Positions 1 to 6,315 of a stretch of DNA of 9,483 bases are shown here, piece after piece. The notes beneath the pieces are model-generated. The model saw only the letters and a list, made by a program, of their open reading frames with translations, had not been told where the DNA came from and did no database searches. Within the stretch, counting starts at the first letter, position 1; each line of letters opens with the position of its first letter. The translations under genes and the position numbers were made by a program. The DNA is from Gemmatimonadota bacterium (GTDB lineage: Bacteria > Gemmatimonadota > Gemmatimonadetes > Gemmatimonadales > Gemmatimonadaceae), in NCBI GenBank assembly GCA_003222065.1, contig QHUV01000054.1, positions 1 to 9,483 on the forward strand, given 5' to 3'.

Positions 1-951
1 CGCACGGCGCAAGTGGCGGTGAGCGCGGCACGCGCCGACGTTGCCAATGCCGGCGATGTCGCGGCAACGCAAGCAGCGAACGCGTACGTACGCGTGCTGC
101 GCGGCAATGCCCAGCTGCAGGCACGACTTGCCGATTCGACCTTGGCGAGAGAGCTCCTCAGTATCGCGCAGAGCCAGCTCGAGGCCGGCGTTGGCGTCGC
201 TCTCGACGTCACTCGTGCTCAATCGGAGCTCGCGGGCATCCGTGCGCAGTTGATTTCGGCGCGCAACGAGCGCGACCGCGCGCAACTCGATTTCCGCCGG
301 ACGTTGAATCTTGCGCTCGACGCGCCATTGGAGCTAACGGACTCGCTCTCGTCCGTGGTCCCCGAGAATCTTGCCCTCGATCAGCAGACCGCGACGGCGC
401 GGGCATTGCACGATCGCTCCGACCTTCGCGCCGCGGACGAGCAACTGCGCGCGGCCAGGCAAACGGTGTCGGCGATTCGCACCGAACGGCTCCCCAGCGT
501 TAGCGCCTTCGGTGACGACGGTATCATCGGCGGCAACGCGAATCGCATGCTGCCGACATACACGTACGGTATTCAGCTCTCGCTGCCGATCTTCGATGGC
601 TTTCGACGTGAGGGACGCATTCAGGAGCAGCAGGCGGTGACCCGTGAGCTCGACGTGCGCCGTCGCGATCTGGAACAGCAAGCCTCGGTCGATGTCCGCG
701 GCGCCCTGCTCGACCTCGCCGCGGCGCGTGAAGCAGTCGGTGCGTCGCGCGATCGACTCCGCTTCGCCGAGCAGGAAGTGTCGCAAGCGGCCGAGCGATT
801 TCGTGCTGGCGTCGCCGGCAATGCTGACGTCGTCAATGCTGCCTTCACTCTCAATGCTGCCCGCAGTCAGTACGTCGACGTATTGACCTCGCTCCAAATG
901 GCACGCGTGTCCCTCGCGCGGTCCGAAGGCGCGGTGACGCAGCTTCGCTAG
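1..951 (+). CDS. TolC-family outer-membrane efflux protein, 5' end cut off by the window
   Basis: The reading frame is open from the first base (R-T-A-Q-V-A-V...) to TAG at 949-951, so the true start lies upstream; a GTG at 13 is only an internal Val codon. About 316 residues are present, against roughly 420-480 for a full TolC-family protein. The family forms trimeric outer-membrane channels with a long periplasmic helical barrel, the exit duct of tripartite exporters. The typical internal duplication is visible: an AGVGVALDVTRAQSELAG segment near nt 184-237 is echoed by AGVAGNADVVNAAFTLNAARS near nt 805-870, each followed by a long Arg/Ala/Gln-rich amphipathic helix. A beta-type segment (YTYGIQLSLPIFDG, about nt 562-600) lies between the repeats, as expected. 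The EmrA-type gene begins 28 bp downstream on the same strand, so the two are probably co-transcribed. The signal peptide would be outside the window. Confidence 0.9.
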   Translation, partial: RTAQVAVSAARADVANAGDVAATQAANAYVRVLRGNAQLQARLADSTLARELLSIAQSQLEAGVGVALDVTRAQSELAGIRAQLISARNERDRAQLDFRRTLNLALDAPLELTDSLSSVVPENLALDQQTATARALHDRSDLRAADEQLRAARQTVSAIRTERLPSVSAFGDDGIIGGNANRMLPTYTYGIQLSLPIFDGFRREGRIQEQQAVTRELDVRRRDLEQQASVDVRGALLDLAAAREAVGASRDRLRFAEQEVSQAAERFRAGVAGNADVVNAAFTLNAARSQYVDVLTSLQMARVSLARSEGAVTQLR

Positions 952-979
952 TCCAACACGCTCAACCTAACGATCCGAC

Positions 980-2116
980 ATGGCTACCGCGATGCAACAG
1001 GACGTCTCCGAAAAGCAGATTCGTCCCGTCGAAACCCCCGAACCACCGACCTCGTCGAAGCGGCGCTTCATTCTCCCGATCGTCGGCGTCCTCGTGCTCA
1101 TCGCCCTCATCTGGGCGTTCAAGCAATGGAGCTATGGTCGCTCGCATGAATCGACCGACGACGCCGCCGTCGATGGACATCTCATACCGGTGCTCGCCAA
1201 GGTCAGCGGCTATGTGCAGAAGGTGACGGTACAGGACAACTCCCACGTCACCGCCGACTCGATGCTCGTGCTCATAGACCCGAGCGAGTACCAGGTGCGC
1301 CTCGCCCAGGCGGACGCCGACCTTGCCGCCGCCGTCGCGACGGCCGGAAGTGGTGGCTCGACGGGTCAGGCCGAGGCGCAGGTTACGACAGCCTCGAACC
1401 AGCACGCCGCGCTCGGCGCGCAGATCGACGCGGCGCGAGCGAACGCGCAGAAGGCACATTCGGACCTCGAGCGCTATCGCCAACTCGTGGCGCAGCAGAT
1501 CGTGTCGAAGCAACAGCTCGACGCCGCACAGGCTGCAGCGGAGACGGCTGACGCGAACGTCGCGGCGCTGCAGCGACAAGCTGCCGGCGCTGGAGCCTCG
1601 GTGACGAACGCCCAAGCAGGCGTCCGTTTGGCCGACGCGCGGCTTCTCGCCGCGCGCGCGGCGCGCGACAACGCCCAACTCCAGCTCGGCTATACTCACG
1701 TTCCGGCACCGACTTCGGGGATTGTCTCGCGTAAGCAGGTCGAAGTCGGGCAACTGGTGTCCGCGGGCCAGCCGTTGCTCACGATCGTATCGGACACCGG
1801 CGTCTTCGTCACCGCGAATATGAAGGAAACGCAGCTTGCGGACGTTTGCGTCGGGCAGCCAGTCGCGATCGACGTCGATGCCTACGGTGGCGCGACGGCC
1901 GAAGGTGTCGTGGAAAGTCTCGCCGCGGCAACGGGCTCCAAGTTCGCGCTCCTCCCGCCCGATAACGCCACAGGGAACTTCACGAAGGTCGTTCAGCGTG
2001 TGCCCGTTCGGATTCGCATAACGAAGAACCTTGGCGCCGTCCGGCCGTTACGTCCGGGCATGTCGGTGAACGTGCACGTCTTAACGACGAGCTGCCCAGG
2101 AGGAGCGAAGGACTAG
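980..2116 (+). CDS. emrA: HlyD/EmrA-type membrane fusion protein (efflux adaptor)
   Basis: A 378-residue periplasmic adaptor that would join an inner-membrane MFS pump to a TolC channel. Order of parts: cytoplasmic N-terminus; one membrane helix at about 30-47 (FILPIVGVLVLIALIWAF); first lipoyl half around 60-105 (DDAAVDGHLIPVLAKVSGYV, then VLIDPSEYQVRLAQA); a long Ala/Gln/Arg-rich coiled-coil hairpin at about 105-235; second lipoyl half (YTHVPAPTSGIVSRKQVEVG); beta-barrel; and the EmrA hallmark PPDNATGNFTKVVQRVPV at about 326-343. Length is normal for EmrA. ATG 980 is used; an ATG four codons later (992) is an alternative, and neither has a clear Shine-Dalgarno. It lies 28 bp after the TolC-type gene and 97 bp before the MFS gene, giving the order outer channel, adaptor, pump. 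Its stop codon is the first TAG of the heptamer array at 2114. The family assignment is firm; the substrate cannot be read from the sequence. Confidence 0.93.
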   Translation: MATAMQQDVSEKQIRPVETPEPPTSSKRRFILPIVGVLVLIALIWAFKQWSYGRSHESTDDAAVDGHLIPVLAKVSGYVQKVTVQDNSHVTADSMLVLIDPSEYQVRLAQADADLAAAVATAGSGGSTGQAEAQVTTASNQHAALGAQIDAARANAQKAHSDLERYRQLVAQQIVSKQQLDAAQAAAETADANVAALQRQAAGAGASVTNAQAGVRLADARLLAARAARDNAQLQLGYTHVPAPTSGIVSRKQVEVGQLVSAGQPLLTIVSDTGVFVTANMKETQLADVCVGQPVAIDVDAYGGATAEGVVESLAAATGSKFALLPPDNATGNFTKVVQRVPVRIRITKNLGAVRPLRPGMSVNVHVLTTSCPGGAKD

Positions 2117-2178
2117 GTGTTAGGTGTTAGGTGCTAATGGTACGCTATCTAGCACCTAGCACCTAGCACCTAGCACCT
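2114..2178. repeat. Heptamer tandem array forming a long inverted repeat (intra-operon hairpin)
   Basis: Left arm 2114-2136 is TAGGTGT, TAGGTGT, TAGGTGC plus TA. The loop is 2137-2149 (13 nt). The right arm is four exact TAGCACC units (2150-2177) plus T. The left arm pairs with 2150-2172 over 23 positions; the only two non-Watson-Crick positions are left-arm T opposite right-arm G, which become G-U wobbles in + strand RNA (A opposite C in - strand RNA). The stem is therefore continuous only in the sense transcript of the efflux operon. The extra right-arm unit allows a 7-nt register shift. The first TAG is the stop codon of the EmrA-type gene. Because 7 is not a multiple of 3, successive TAGs fall in all three + frames. 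No T-run follows, so a classic intrinsic terminator is unlikely. Inference: an mRNA hairpin influencing stability, termination or translation of the MFS gene starting at 2214, or a REP-like dispersed element. Confidence 0.9.
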
Positions 2179-2213
2179 GCCCTTAATGGCCGAGCCGCTA
2201 GCATCTTGTTCCC

Positions 2214-3800
2214 ATGAGCTCCACACTCACCCTAACGACTGCCTCCGCCAGCCCCGTGGAGGACCGTTACCGCTACAAGTATCTCATCGCGATCGCCGTC
2301 ACGCTCGCGGCGGTGTTGGAGTTGATCGATACGTCGATCGTGAACGTCGCGATTCCGCACATGATGGGGAATCTCGGCGCGACGCTCGACGAGATCTCAT
2401 GGGTCTCGACCGGCTACATCATCGCCAACGTCATCGTGATTCCGATTTCTGGATGGCTATCGGCGTACTTCGGCCGCAAGCGGTATCTCACGGGCTCGAT
2501 TTTACTCTTTGTGCTCGCCTCGTTCTTTTGCGGCGCCGCGAGCTCGTTAGGCTTCCTCGTTTTCTGGCGCGTCGTCCAGGGGATTGGCGGCGGCGCGTTG
2601 CTCTCCACGGCGCAGGCGACTCTCTTCGAGGCGTTCCCACCGCAGGAGGTCGGCATCGGCCAGGCGATGTTCGGTGTCGGCGTCATGGTTGGCCCGACGG
2701 TTGGGCCGACATTGGGCGGCTGGATCGTCGACAACTACGACTGGCCGTGGATCTTCTACATCAACGTCCCGCTTGGTATCCTTGCCGCGATCATGACGTT
2801 CATCTACGTCAGGGACGCCGAGCACCAGGAGCGTGCGGAGACGATCGATTATCAGGGCATTCTGCTGCTCGCGCTCTGCGTCGGCTCATTGCAGTGGATG
2901 CTCGAGCGCGGCGAGCGATACGATTGGTTCGAGTCACGATTGGTGACGACGTTGGCGGTGATCTCGGCCGTGTCATTCGTGTTGCTGATCTGGCGCGAGC
3001 TGACCGCAAGGGAGCCGGTGATCAATTTCCGTGTGCTCGCGAGTCGGCAGCTTGCCGCCGGTGTCAGCATTGCGGCCCTCCTCGGCCTGGCGCTTTACGG
3101 CTCGATCTTCGTCCTGCCGATTTTCCTCCAGAGCCTCCATGGCCTAACGGCGAATCAGACGGGCCTCGTGATCCTGCCCGGCGCGATAGCGTCCGCGATC
3201 ACGATGGCTTTCGTGGGCCGAAACGCGAATCGACTCGACGCGCGAGCGACGGTGGCCGTTGGTGCGATGCTGTTCTTCGCCTCGATGTGGCGGCTCTCGC
3301 GAATGACGCTCGCCAGCGGCCCGGAGGAGACGTTCTGGCCGTTGATCATGCGCGGCGTCGGCCTTGGACTGATCTTCGTCCCGCTCACCAACGCGTCCAT
3401 GGCCGAGCTCAAAATGCGCGAACTGGCGCAGGGCACGGGCATGTTCAACCTGACGCGCCAGCTCGGTGGCTCTCTCGGTATCGCGATCATGGCGACGTTC
3501 CTCACGCGCTTCACGACGCAAACGAAGCAACTGCTCACCGAGCACGTGACGACGATGGATCCGATGTCGCTCGGCCGGCTCGAGCAGATAACCCGTGCGC
3601 TGACGGCGCGTGGCATCAATCCCGCGCTCGCGCACCAACAAGCGCTGATGGTGCTCGATCGGCAAATCACCGCCCAGGCCAGCGTTCTTGCGTTCTCGAA
3701 GATCTATGTGCTGAGCGGCATCGTTCTCCTCTGCTCGTTACCGCTGCTGTTTCTCTTTCGCACGGGGAAGGGACGCGGCGCGATGGGCCCGGCGCATTAG
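2214..3800 (+). CDS. emrB: DHA2-family (EmrB/QacA type) MFS multidrug exporter, 14 membrane helices
   Basis: A 528-residue inner-membrane proton antiporter that would pump drugs or other amphiphiles into the EmrA-type adaptor and TolC channel. Visible signatures: motif D1 in helix 1 (ELIDTSIVNVAIP, Asp39); motif A in the loop after helix 2 (G80-WLSAYFGRKR); antiporter motif C in helix 5 (G160-PTVGPTLGG); and the following NYDWPWIFYINVPLG, typical of DHA2 proteins. Hydrophobic segments continue to a last helix at about 496-515, then a short basic tail, consistent with 14 helices and normal family length. ATG 2214 gives the full N-terminus, but no good Shine-Dalgarno precedes it, so translation may depend on coupling or on the upstream hairpin. 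A GTG at 2256 is a less likely start. A 539-codon frame running over the same bases from 2186 is an Arg/Asp-rich shadow. The next gene starts one base after the stop. Substrate unknown. Confidence 0.95.
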   Translation: MSSTLTLTTASASPVEDRYRYKYLIAIAVTLAAVLELIDTSIVNVAIPHMMGNLGATLDEISWVSTGYIIANVIVIPISGWLSAYFGRKRYLTGSILLFVLASFFCGAASSLGFLVFWRVVQGIGGGALLSTAQATLFEAFPPQEVGIGQAMFGVGVMVGPTVGPTLGGWIVDNYDWPWIFYINVPLGILAAIMTFIYVRDAEHQERAETIDYQGILLLALCVGSLQWMLERGERYDWFESRLVTTLAVISAVSFVLLIWRELTAREPVINFRVLASRQLAAGVSIAALLGLALYGSIFVLPIFLQSLHGLTANQTGLVILPGAIASAITMAFVGRNANRLDARATVAVGAMLFFASMWRLSRMTLASGPEETFWPLIMRGVGLGLIFVPLTNASMAELKMRELAQGTGMFNLTRQLGGSLGIAIMATFLTRFTTQTKQLLTEHVTTMDPMSLGRLEQITRALTARGINPALAHQQALMVLDRQITAQASVLAFSKIYVLSGIVLLCSLPLLFLFRTGKGRGAMGPAH

Positions 3801-3801
3801 A

Positions 3802-4197
3802 GTGAGCGCGCAAGTCGCGCGAGCGAAGATGGCCGGGCGGGATCGGCTTCGGCTCGTCACACGCGCCGTCCGTCGCCGCTGCCCTAGGTGCGGTACGCGC
3901 GGTGTGTGGCTGAGCTTTACCCGGATGCGACCGGCGTGTCCGACGTGCGGCCTGCAGCTCGACCGCGGCGAGAGCGATTACTTCTATGGCGCGTACATGC
4001 TCAACTTCGTCGCCGCCGAGCTCCTGGCGATTGGTGCGTTCGTGATCGCCTTGGTCGTGACTTGGCCGTCGCCGCCATGGACCGCGTTGACTTACGGCAC
4101 CGTGGCGATCGCGGTGATTGCGCCGATCGTGCTCTACCCGACGACCAAGGCTCTCTGGCTGGCGCTCGATTTGATGTTCCGCCCTGCCGAGAGCTAG
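3802..4197 (+). CDS. DUF983 family zinc-ribbon membrane protein
   Basis: A 131-residue protein. It has a basic N-terminus, then a zinc ribbon with two CxxCG knuckles (C27-P-R-C30-G and C46-P-T-C49-G), the family-typical GESDYFYGAYMLNF stretch at 56-69, and two membrane helices (about 67-88 and 95-117) ending in YPTTKALWLALDLMF. This is the standard DUF983 architecture and length. The molecular function of the family is not established; members are often seen near respiratory oxidase genes. GTG 3802 is one base after the MFS stop (TAG-A-GTG), which suggests translational coupling. An ATG at 3829 (residue 10) would also keep the whole domain, so the start is uncertain. Its place as last gene of an efflux operon is unusual; it may be a passenger or help with membrane metal or redox status, but nothing in the sequence decides this. 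Confidence 0.88.
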   Translation: MSAQVARAKMAGRDRLRLVTRAVRRRCPRCGTRGVWLSFTRMRPACPTCGLQLDRGESDYFYGAYMLNFVAAELLAIGAFVIALVVTWPSPPWTALTYGTVAIAVIAPIVLYPTTKALWLALDLMFRPAES

Positions 4198-4219
4198 CGC
4201 GGAACACCGTCGCGACACT

Positions 4220-4462
4220 TCAAGACACTTCGGGTTCGACTCGCACCGACGCGCCGCCTTGCGCGTCATATCGCACCCGAACCCGCCACGGACGACAGCA
4301 AACCTGGCAATCCTCGACGTAGTCTTGAGCATCGCCACTGCCGGGATCGAGGGCGATGGAATTTTGTTCGCCGCAGTACGGACAAACGACGGACCCGACT
4401 GTGTCAGCGGTGCCATCGCCGAGGGGAAATTCTTCGTCGAGGTCGTCAAAGAAATCGATCAT
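4220..4462 (-). CDS. CPXCG motif-containing cysteine-rich protein
   Basis: An 80-residue acidic protein of the small Cys-rich CPXCG family, conserved but of unknown function. Key features: acidic leader MIDFFDDLDEEF; first knuckle C27-P-Y-C30-G-E; then the diagnostic DYVEDCQVCCRP (C52, C55, C56); and a short beta-rich tail with VRVRYD and VRVEPE. The four or five cysteines suggest a zinc-binding fold. The frame stays open upstream to an ATG at 4555, but the extra 31 residues do not look like this family, so I start at ATG 4462, which gives close to the usual 60-80 residues. No strong Shine-Dalgarno precedes it. It converges on DUF983 with 22 bp between stops. The stop codon is straddled by an 8-bp direct repeat, GAAGTGTC (4224-4231 and 4214-4221 on the minus strand), probably incidental. 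Confidence 0.85.
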   Translation of the reverse strand: MIDFFDDLDEEFPLGDGTADTVGSVVCPYCGEQNSIALDPGSGDAQDYVEDCQVCCRPWRVRVRYDAQGGASVRVEPEVS

Positions 4463-4680
4463 AGAGCAAGGGTCACAAATGTCGATACGACAACTTCGTA
4501 CTGTTACGTGGAAGGTAAACCTCGCACTAGATGGCGTTGCGACGTGTCGCTTCAATTGCGGATCAGGTGTACGAAGGCGCTCGGCATATCAATTGCGCCG
4601 GGTCCGGTCCGCTTCGTGAGTGCGACCGGCTGGCTCGCGAGAACTGCATTGGTTATTAATCGAGAGGGCGGCAGAAGCGT
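4463..4680. promoter_or_regulatory. Intergenic region between divergent genes, presumed to hold both promoters
   Basis: 218 bp separating the CPXCG gene (-) from the 143-residue gene (+). Both genes start here and point outward, so promoters for both are expected. Base composition is less GC-rich than the flanks. The clearest patch is A+T-rich GGTTATTAATCG at 4651-4662, a possible -10 region for the + gene, but no convincing -35 hexamer is 16-18 bp upstream. GTCG-ATA-CGAC at 4479-4489 is a small inverted repeat on the CPXCG side. Short frames cross this stretch but none looks coding. Promoter placement is inference. Confidence 0.3.
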
Positions 4681-5112
4681 GTGAGTGTGGTGATGATGTC
4701 TGATTCGATCGGCGCGTATCAAGCAGTATTCTTCGAAGACGTTGCACAAGCCGTCGAGTATTGTCACGCGCTGGTGCCACACATTGTGCCAGGTCCGGGG
4801 TCGCGACGGATTCCCGATGACGAGGCGGTCGTGTGGTTTCACGTGCCGGCGCGCAGCCGCGGCTCGACACGCGATGGTTGCTATTTGTTCGCGAGCGCCG
4901 CGGCCATCGCCGCCGCCGATCGCGCCGGCCTCGATACGCCGTTATGCGGAAGTGTCGCGCGCGCCGCGCTCCCCGCGGACGCCGTGCTGCTCTTCGGCGA
5001 AGATGCGCCACCGGTGGCGGTGAAACGACGCCAGGTCTATGGACCGCCCGGCGCTCGCGCCGCGGTCGCGCCGCCGGCCCTCTCGCTCCGACCGCCCAAC
5101 GTTCGCGCCTGA
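4681..5112 (+). CDS. Hypothetical protein, 143 residues
   Basis: I do not recognise this protein. Third codon positions are strongly G/C-biased, as in neighbouring genes, and the frame fills the gap between the CPXCG gene and the convergent PLP-enzyme gene, which supports it being real. An N-terminal part (AYQAVFFEDVAQAVEYCHALV) looks like a mixed beta/alpha domain. The middle has VVWFHVPAR and a DGCYLFASAAAIAAAD helix. The tail from about 120 is Pro/Ala/Arg-rich and probably disordered. There is no signal peptide or membrane helix, so it is likely cytoplasmic. GTG 4681 has purine-rich GAGAGGG at 4662-4668, 12 nt upstream; ATGs at 4693 and 4696 are alternative starts. It ends 9 bp before the stop of the opposite-strand PLP-enzyme gene. 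A long antisense frame over the same bases is Arg-rich and rejected. Gene reality is moderately sure; function unknown. Confidence 0.6.
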   Translation: MSVVMMSDSIGAYQAVFFEDVAQAVEYCHALVPHIVPGPGSRRIPDDEAVVWFHVPARSRGSTRDGCYLFASAAAIAAADRAGLDTPLCGSVARAALPADAVLLFGEDAPPVAVKRRQVYGPPGARAAVAPPALSLRPPNVRA

Positions 5113-5117
5113 TCGCG

Positions 5118-5152
5118 TTCGTTAGGCGATCGTCGCCGCCGTGCCTAACGAA
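5118..5152. terminator. Perfect 10-bp inverted repeat at a convergent gene junction (candidate bidirectional terminator)
   Basis: TTCGTTAGGC (5118-5127) and GCCTAACGAA (5143-5152) are exact reverse complements around a 15-nt GC-rich loop. The hairpin starts 5 bp past the stop of the + gene and includes the stop codon and last codons of the - gene, so it serves transcripts from both sides. Neither strand has a T-run after the stem, so it is not a textbook rho-independent terminator. Its arms each carry the recurring CCTAACG motif. Confidence 0.45.
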
Positions 5153-6315
5153 GCCGTATAGCCGCGGCCGCGCGCGGCGACGGGCCAGCTCGTCTCGACC
5201 GCGAGACCGCGCGCGCCGAACACGACGTCGTTGAGATGGACGACGATGCACACGTGATTGGGCACGACGCGCACGCGCTCCCCAACGGCGGGCCGCCATG
5301 CGGTGCGGCTGAGGTCGAGCAGGCCGTGCTCCTCCGACATGCCCTTGACGACAACCTCCGGATGCTCGAGCAGCGAGCCGAATCCTTCGTCCGCGCCGCC
5401 CGCTCCGCGCAGCGGCTCGCGTCCGAGCGCCTTGCTACCGGCGTCGATCACGGCCTGGCCGGGCACCGCCGTGCTCACGACCGTCGCTAGCACCGTGAGG
5501 GCGCAGTCATTCCACTCGCAGGCGCCGATCTCGGCGGTCGAGCGGTCGTTGAAGATGTAAGTGCCGGGCCGGAACTCGGTGACACGCGGCAACTCATGCG
5601 TCCGCCACATCGTCGGTGTCGAGCCACCGCTCACCGCGCGTGGCGTGAGACCGGCACGATCGAACCGCGAAAGGGCCTCAGCCAAGCTGCTGCGCAGTGT
5701 CTCGAGCTTCGCGTCCTGCGAATCGACAGACTCGCGAATGTGGCCGGGATAAAAGGCGATTCCGCCGAACCGAAGCGGCGCCGCCTCACGAATCTTGCGC
5801 GCGAGAGTAATCGCGTCGTCGACCACGGGAAGTCCGACACGATGCATCCCGAGATCCAGCTCGACGTACACCTGAATCTCGCGCTCGACGGCGCGCGCCG
5901 CCGTGGCGAGATCGTCGACGGCCGTCGCGGAGTCCAGCGCGACAGTGAGACGCACATGCTCGGGGAGGGCGGCGATCCGCCGCGCGCGCAGCGCGCCGAC
6001 GGGCGGGTACGCGAGCAGGATGTCGTCGGCGACCTCGCTCATCACTTCCGCTTCATGCGGGGTGGCGCAGGTGAGTCCGACGGCGCCACGGCGAAGCTGC
6101 TCCGCGGCGAGGCGCGGGGCTTTGTGGGTTTTGATGTGCGGCCGCAATGCAAGCTGGTGCTCGGTTGCATAACGAGCGGCGCGGTCGAGGTTGCGCTCGA
6201 GCCGATCGAGATCGACGACCGGGACCGGCGTCTCGAGCTCGGGAAAGAGTTCTGGCACGGGAGGAGTGGGCGTGGCGAAGAGAACGCGTTTTGTCGATGA
6301 TTCTGATTCCTCCAT
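5122..6315 (-). CDS. PLP-dependent D-threonine aldolase / D-serine dehydratase-like enzyme (alanine racemase N-terminal fold)
   Basis: A 397-residue fold-type III PLP enzyme. Family members cleave D-threonine-type beta-hydroxy amino acids, or dehydrate D-serine to pyruvate and ammonia by way of 2-aminoacrylate. Visible: entry strand ETPVPVVDLDRLERN; PLP-lysine motif R-P-H-I-K62-T-H-K; barrel strands including VYVELDLGMHRVGL and FGGIAFYPGHIR; SGGSTPT phosphate-binding segment; EFRPGTYIFND; and C-terminal domain with PNHVCIVVHLND. His354-x-Cys356 matches the Zn-ligand pair known from the eukaryotic-type D-serine dehydratase, so a metal-dependent lyase is likelier than a racemase. Aldolase and dehydratase cannot be separated by eye. 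ATG 6315 is chosen because AAGGAGGT (minus strand, 6326-6319) sits just upstream; the frame is open 45 codons further, but those overlap RidA and look non-coding. It is divergent from RidA (28 bp) and convergent with the 143-residue gene. Confidence 0.9.
   Translation of the reverse strand: MEESESSTKRVLFATPTPPVPELFPELETPVPVVDLDRLERNLDRAARYATEHQLALRPHIKTHKAPRLAAEQLRRGAVGLTCATPHEAEVMSEVADDILLAYPPVGALRARRIAALPEHVRLTVALDSATAVDDLATAARAVEREIQVYVELDLGMHRVGLPVVDDAITLARKIREAAPLRFGGIAFYPGHIRESVDSQDAKLETLRSSLAEALSRFDRAGLTPRAVSGGSTPTMWRTHELPRVTEFRPGTYIFNDRSTAEIGACEWNDCALTVLATVVSTAVPGQAVIDAGSKALGREPLRGAGGADEGFGSLLEHPEVVVKGMSEEHGLLDLSRTAWRPAVGERVRVVPNHVCIVVHLNDVVFGARGLAVETSWPVAARGRGYTASLGTAATIA

Noticed and set aside
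1647..1667. Alternating CG run, possible Z-DNA or hairpin
   Set aside because: It lies in an Ala/Arg-rich coiled-coil coding stretch (LLAARAARDN) and is explained by high-GC codon choice.
962..1753. 263-codon minus-strand frame opposite the EmrA-type gene
   Set aside because: Arg/Leu-rich shadow of a gene with a full EmrA signature.
2114..2178. Short CRISPR-like array
   Set aside because: Units are 7 nt, directly adjacent without spacers, and reverse orientation halfway; no cas genes are near.
2135..2189. TAATGG at 2135-2140 and 2184-2189 as duplicated flanks of a mobile element
   Set aside because: One copy lies in the hairpin loop rather than outside the element, so it does not bracket an insertion.
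2186..3805. 539-codon + frame overlapping the MFS gene
   Set aside because: Composition is Arg/Asp/Ala-rich without hydrophobic helices; the frame from 2214 shows all MFS motifs, so this is a high-GC shadow.
3885..3891. Lone TAGGTGC copy of the array unit inside DUF983
   Set aside because: It encodes part of the conserved C-P-R-C-G knuckle and stands alone, so it is best explained by coding constraint.
4214..4231. 8-bp direct repeat GACACTTC around the CPXCG stop codon, as a target-site duplication
   Set aside because: Only 2 bp separate the copies, so nothing is inserted between them; probably chance or slippage.
4259..4684. 141-codon + frame antisense to the CPXCG gene
   Set aside because: The minus-strand frame carries the diagnostic CPYCGE and EDCQVCC motifs; the + frame resembles no family.
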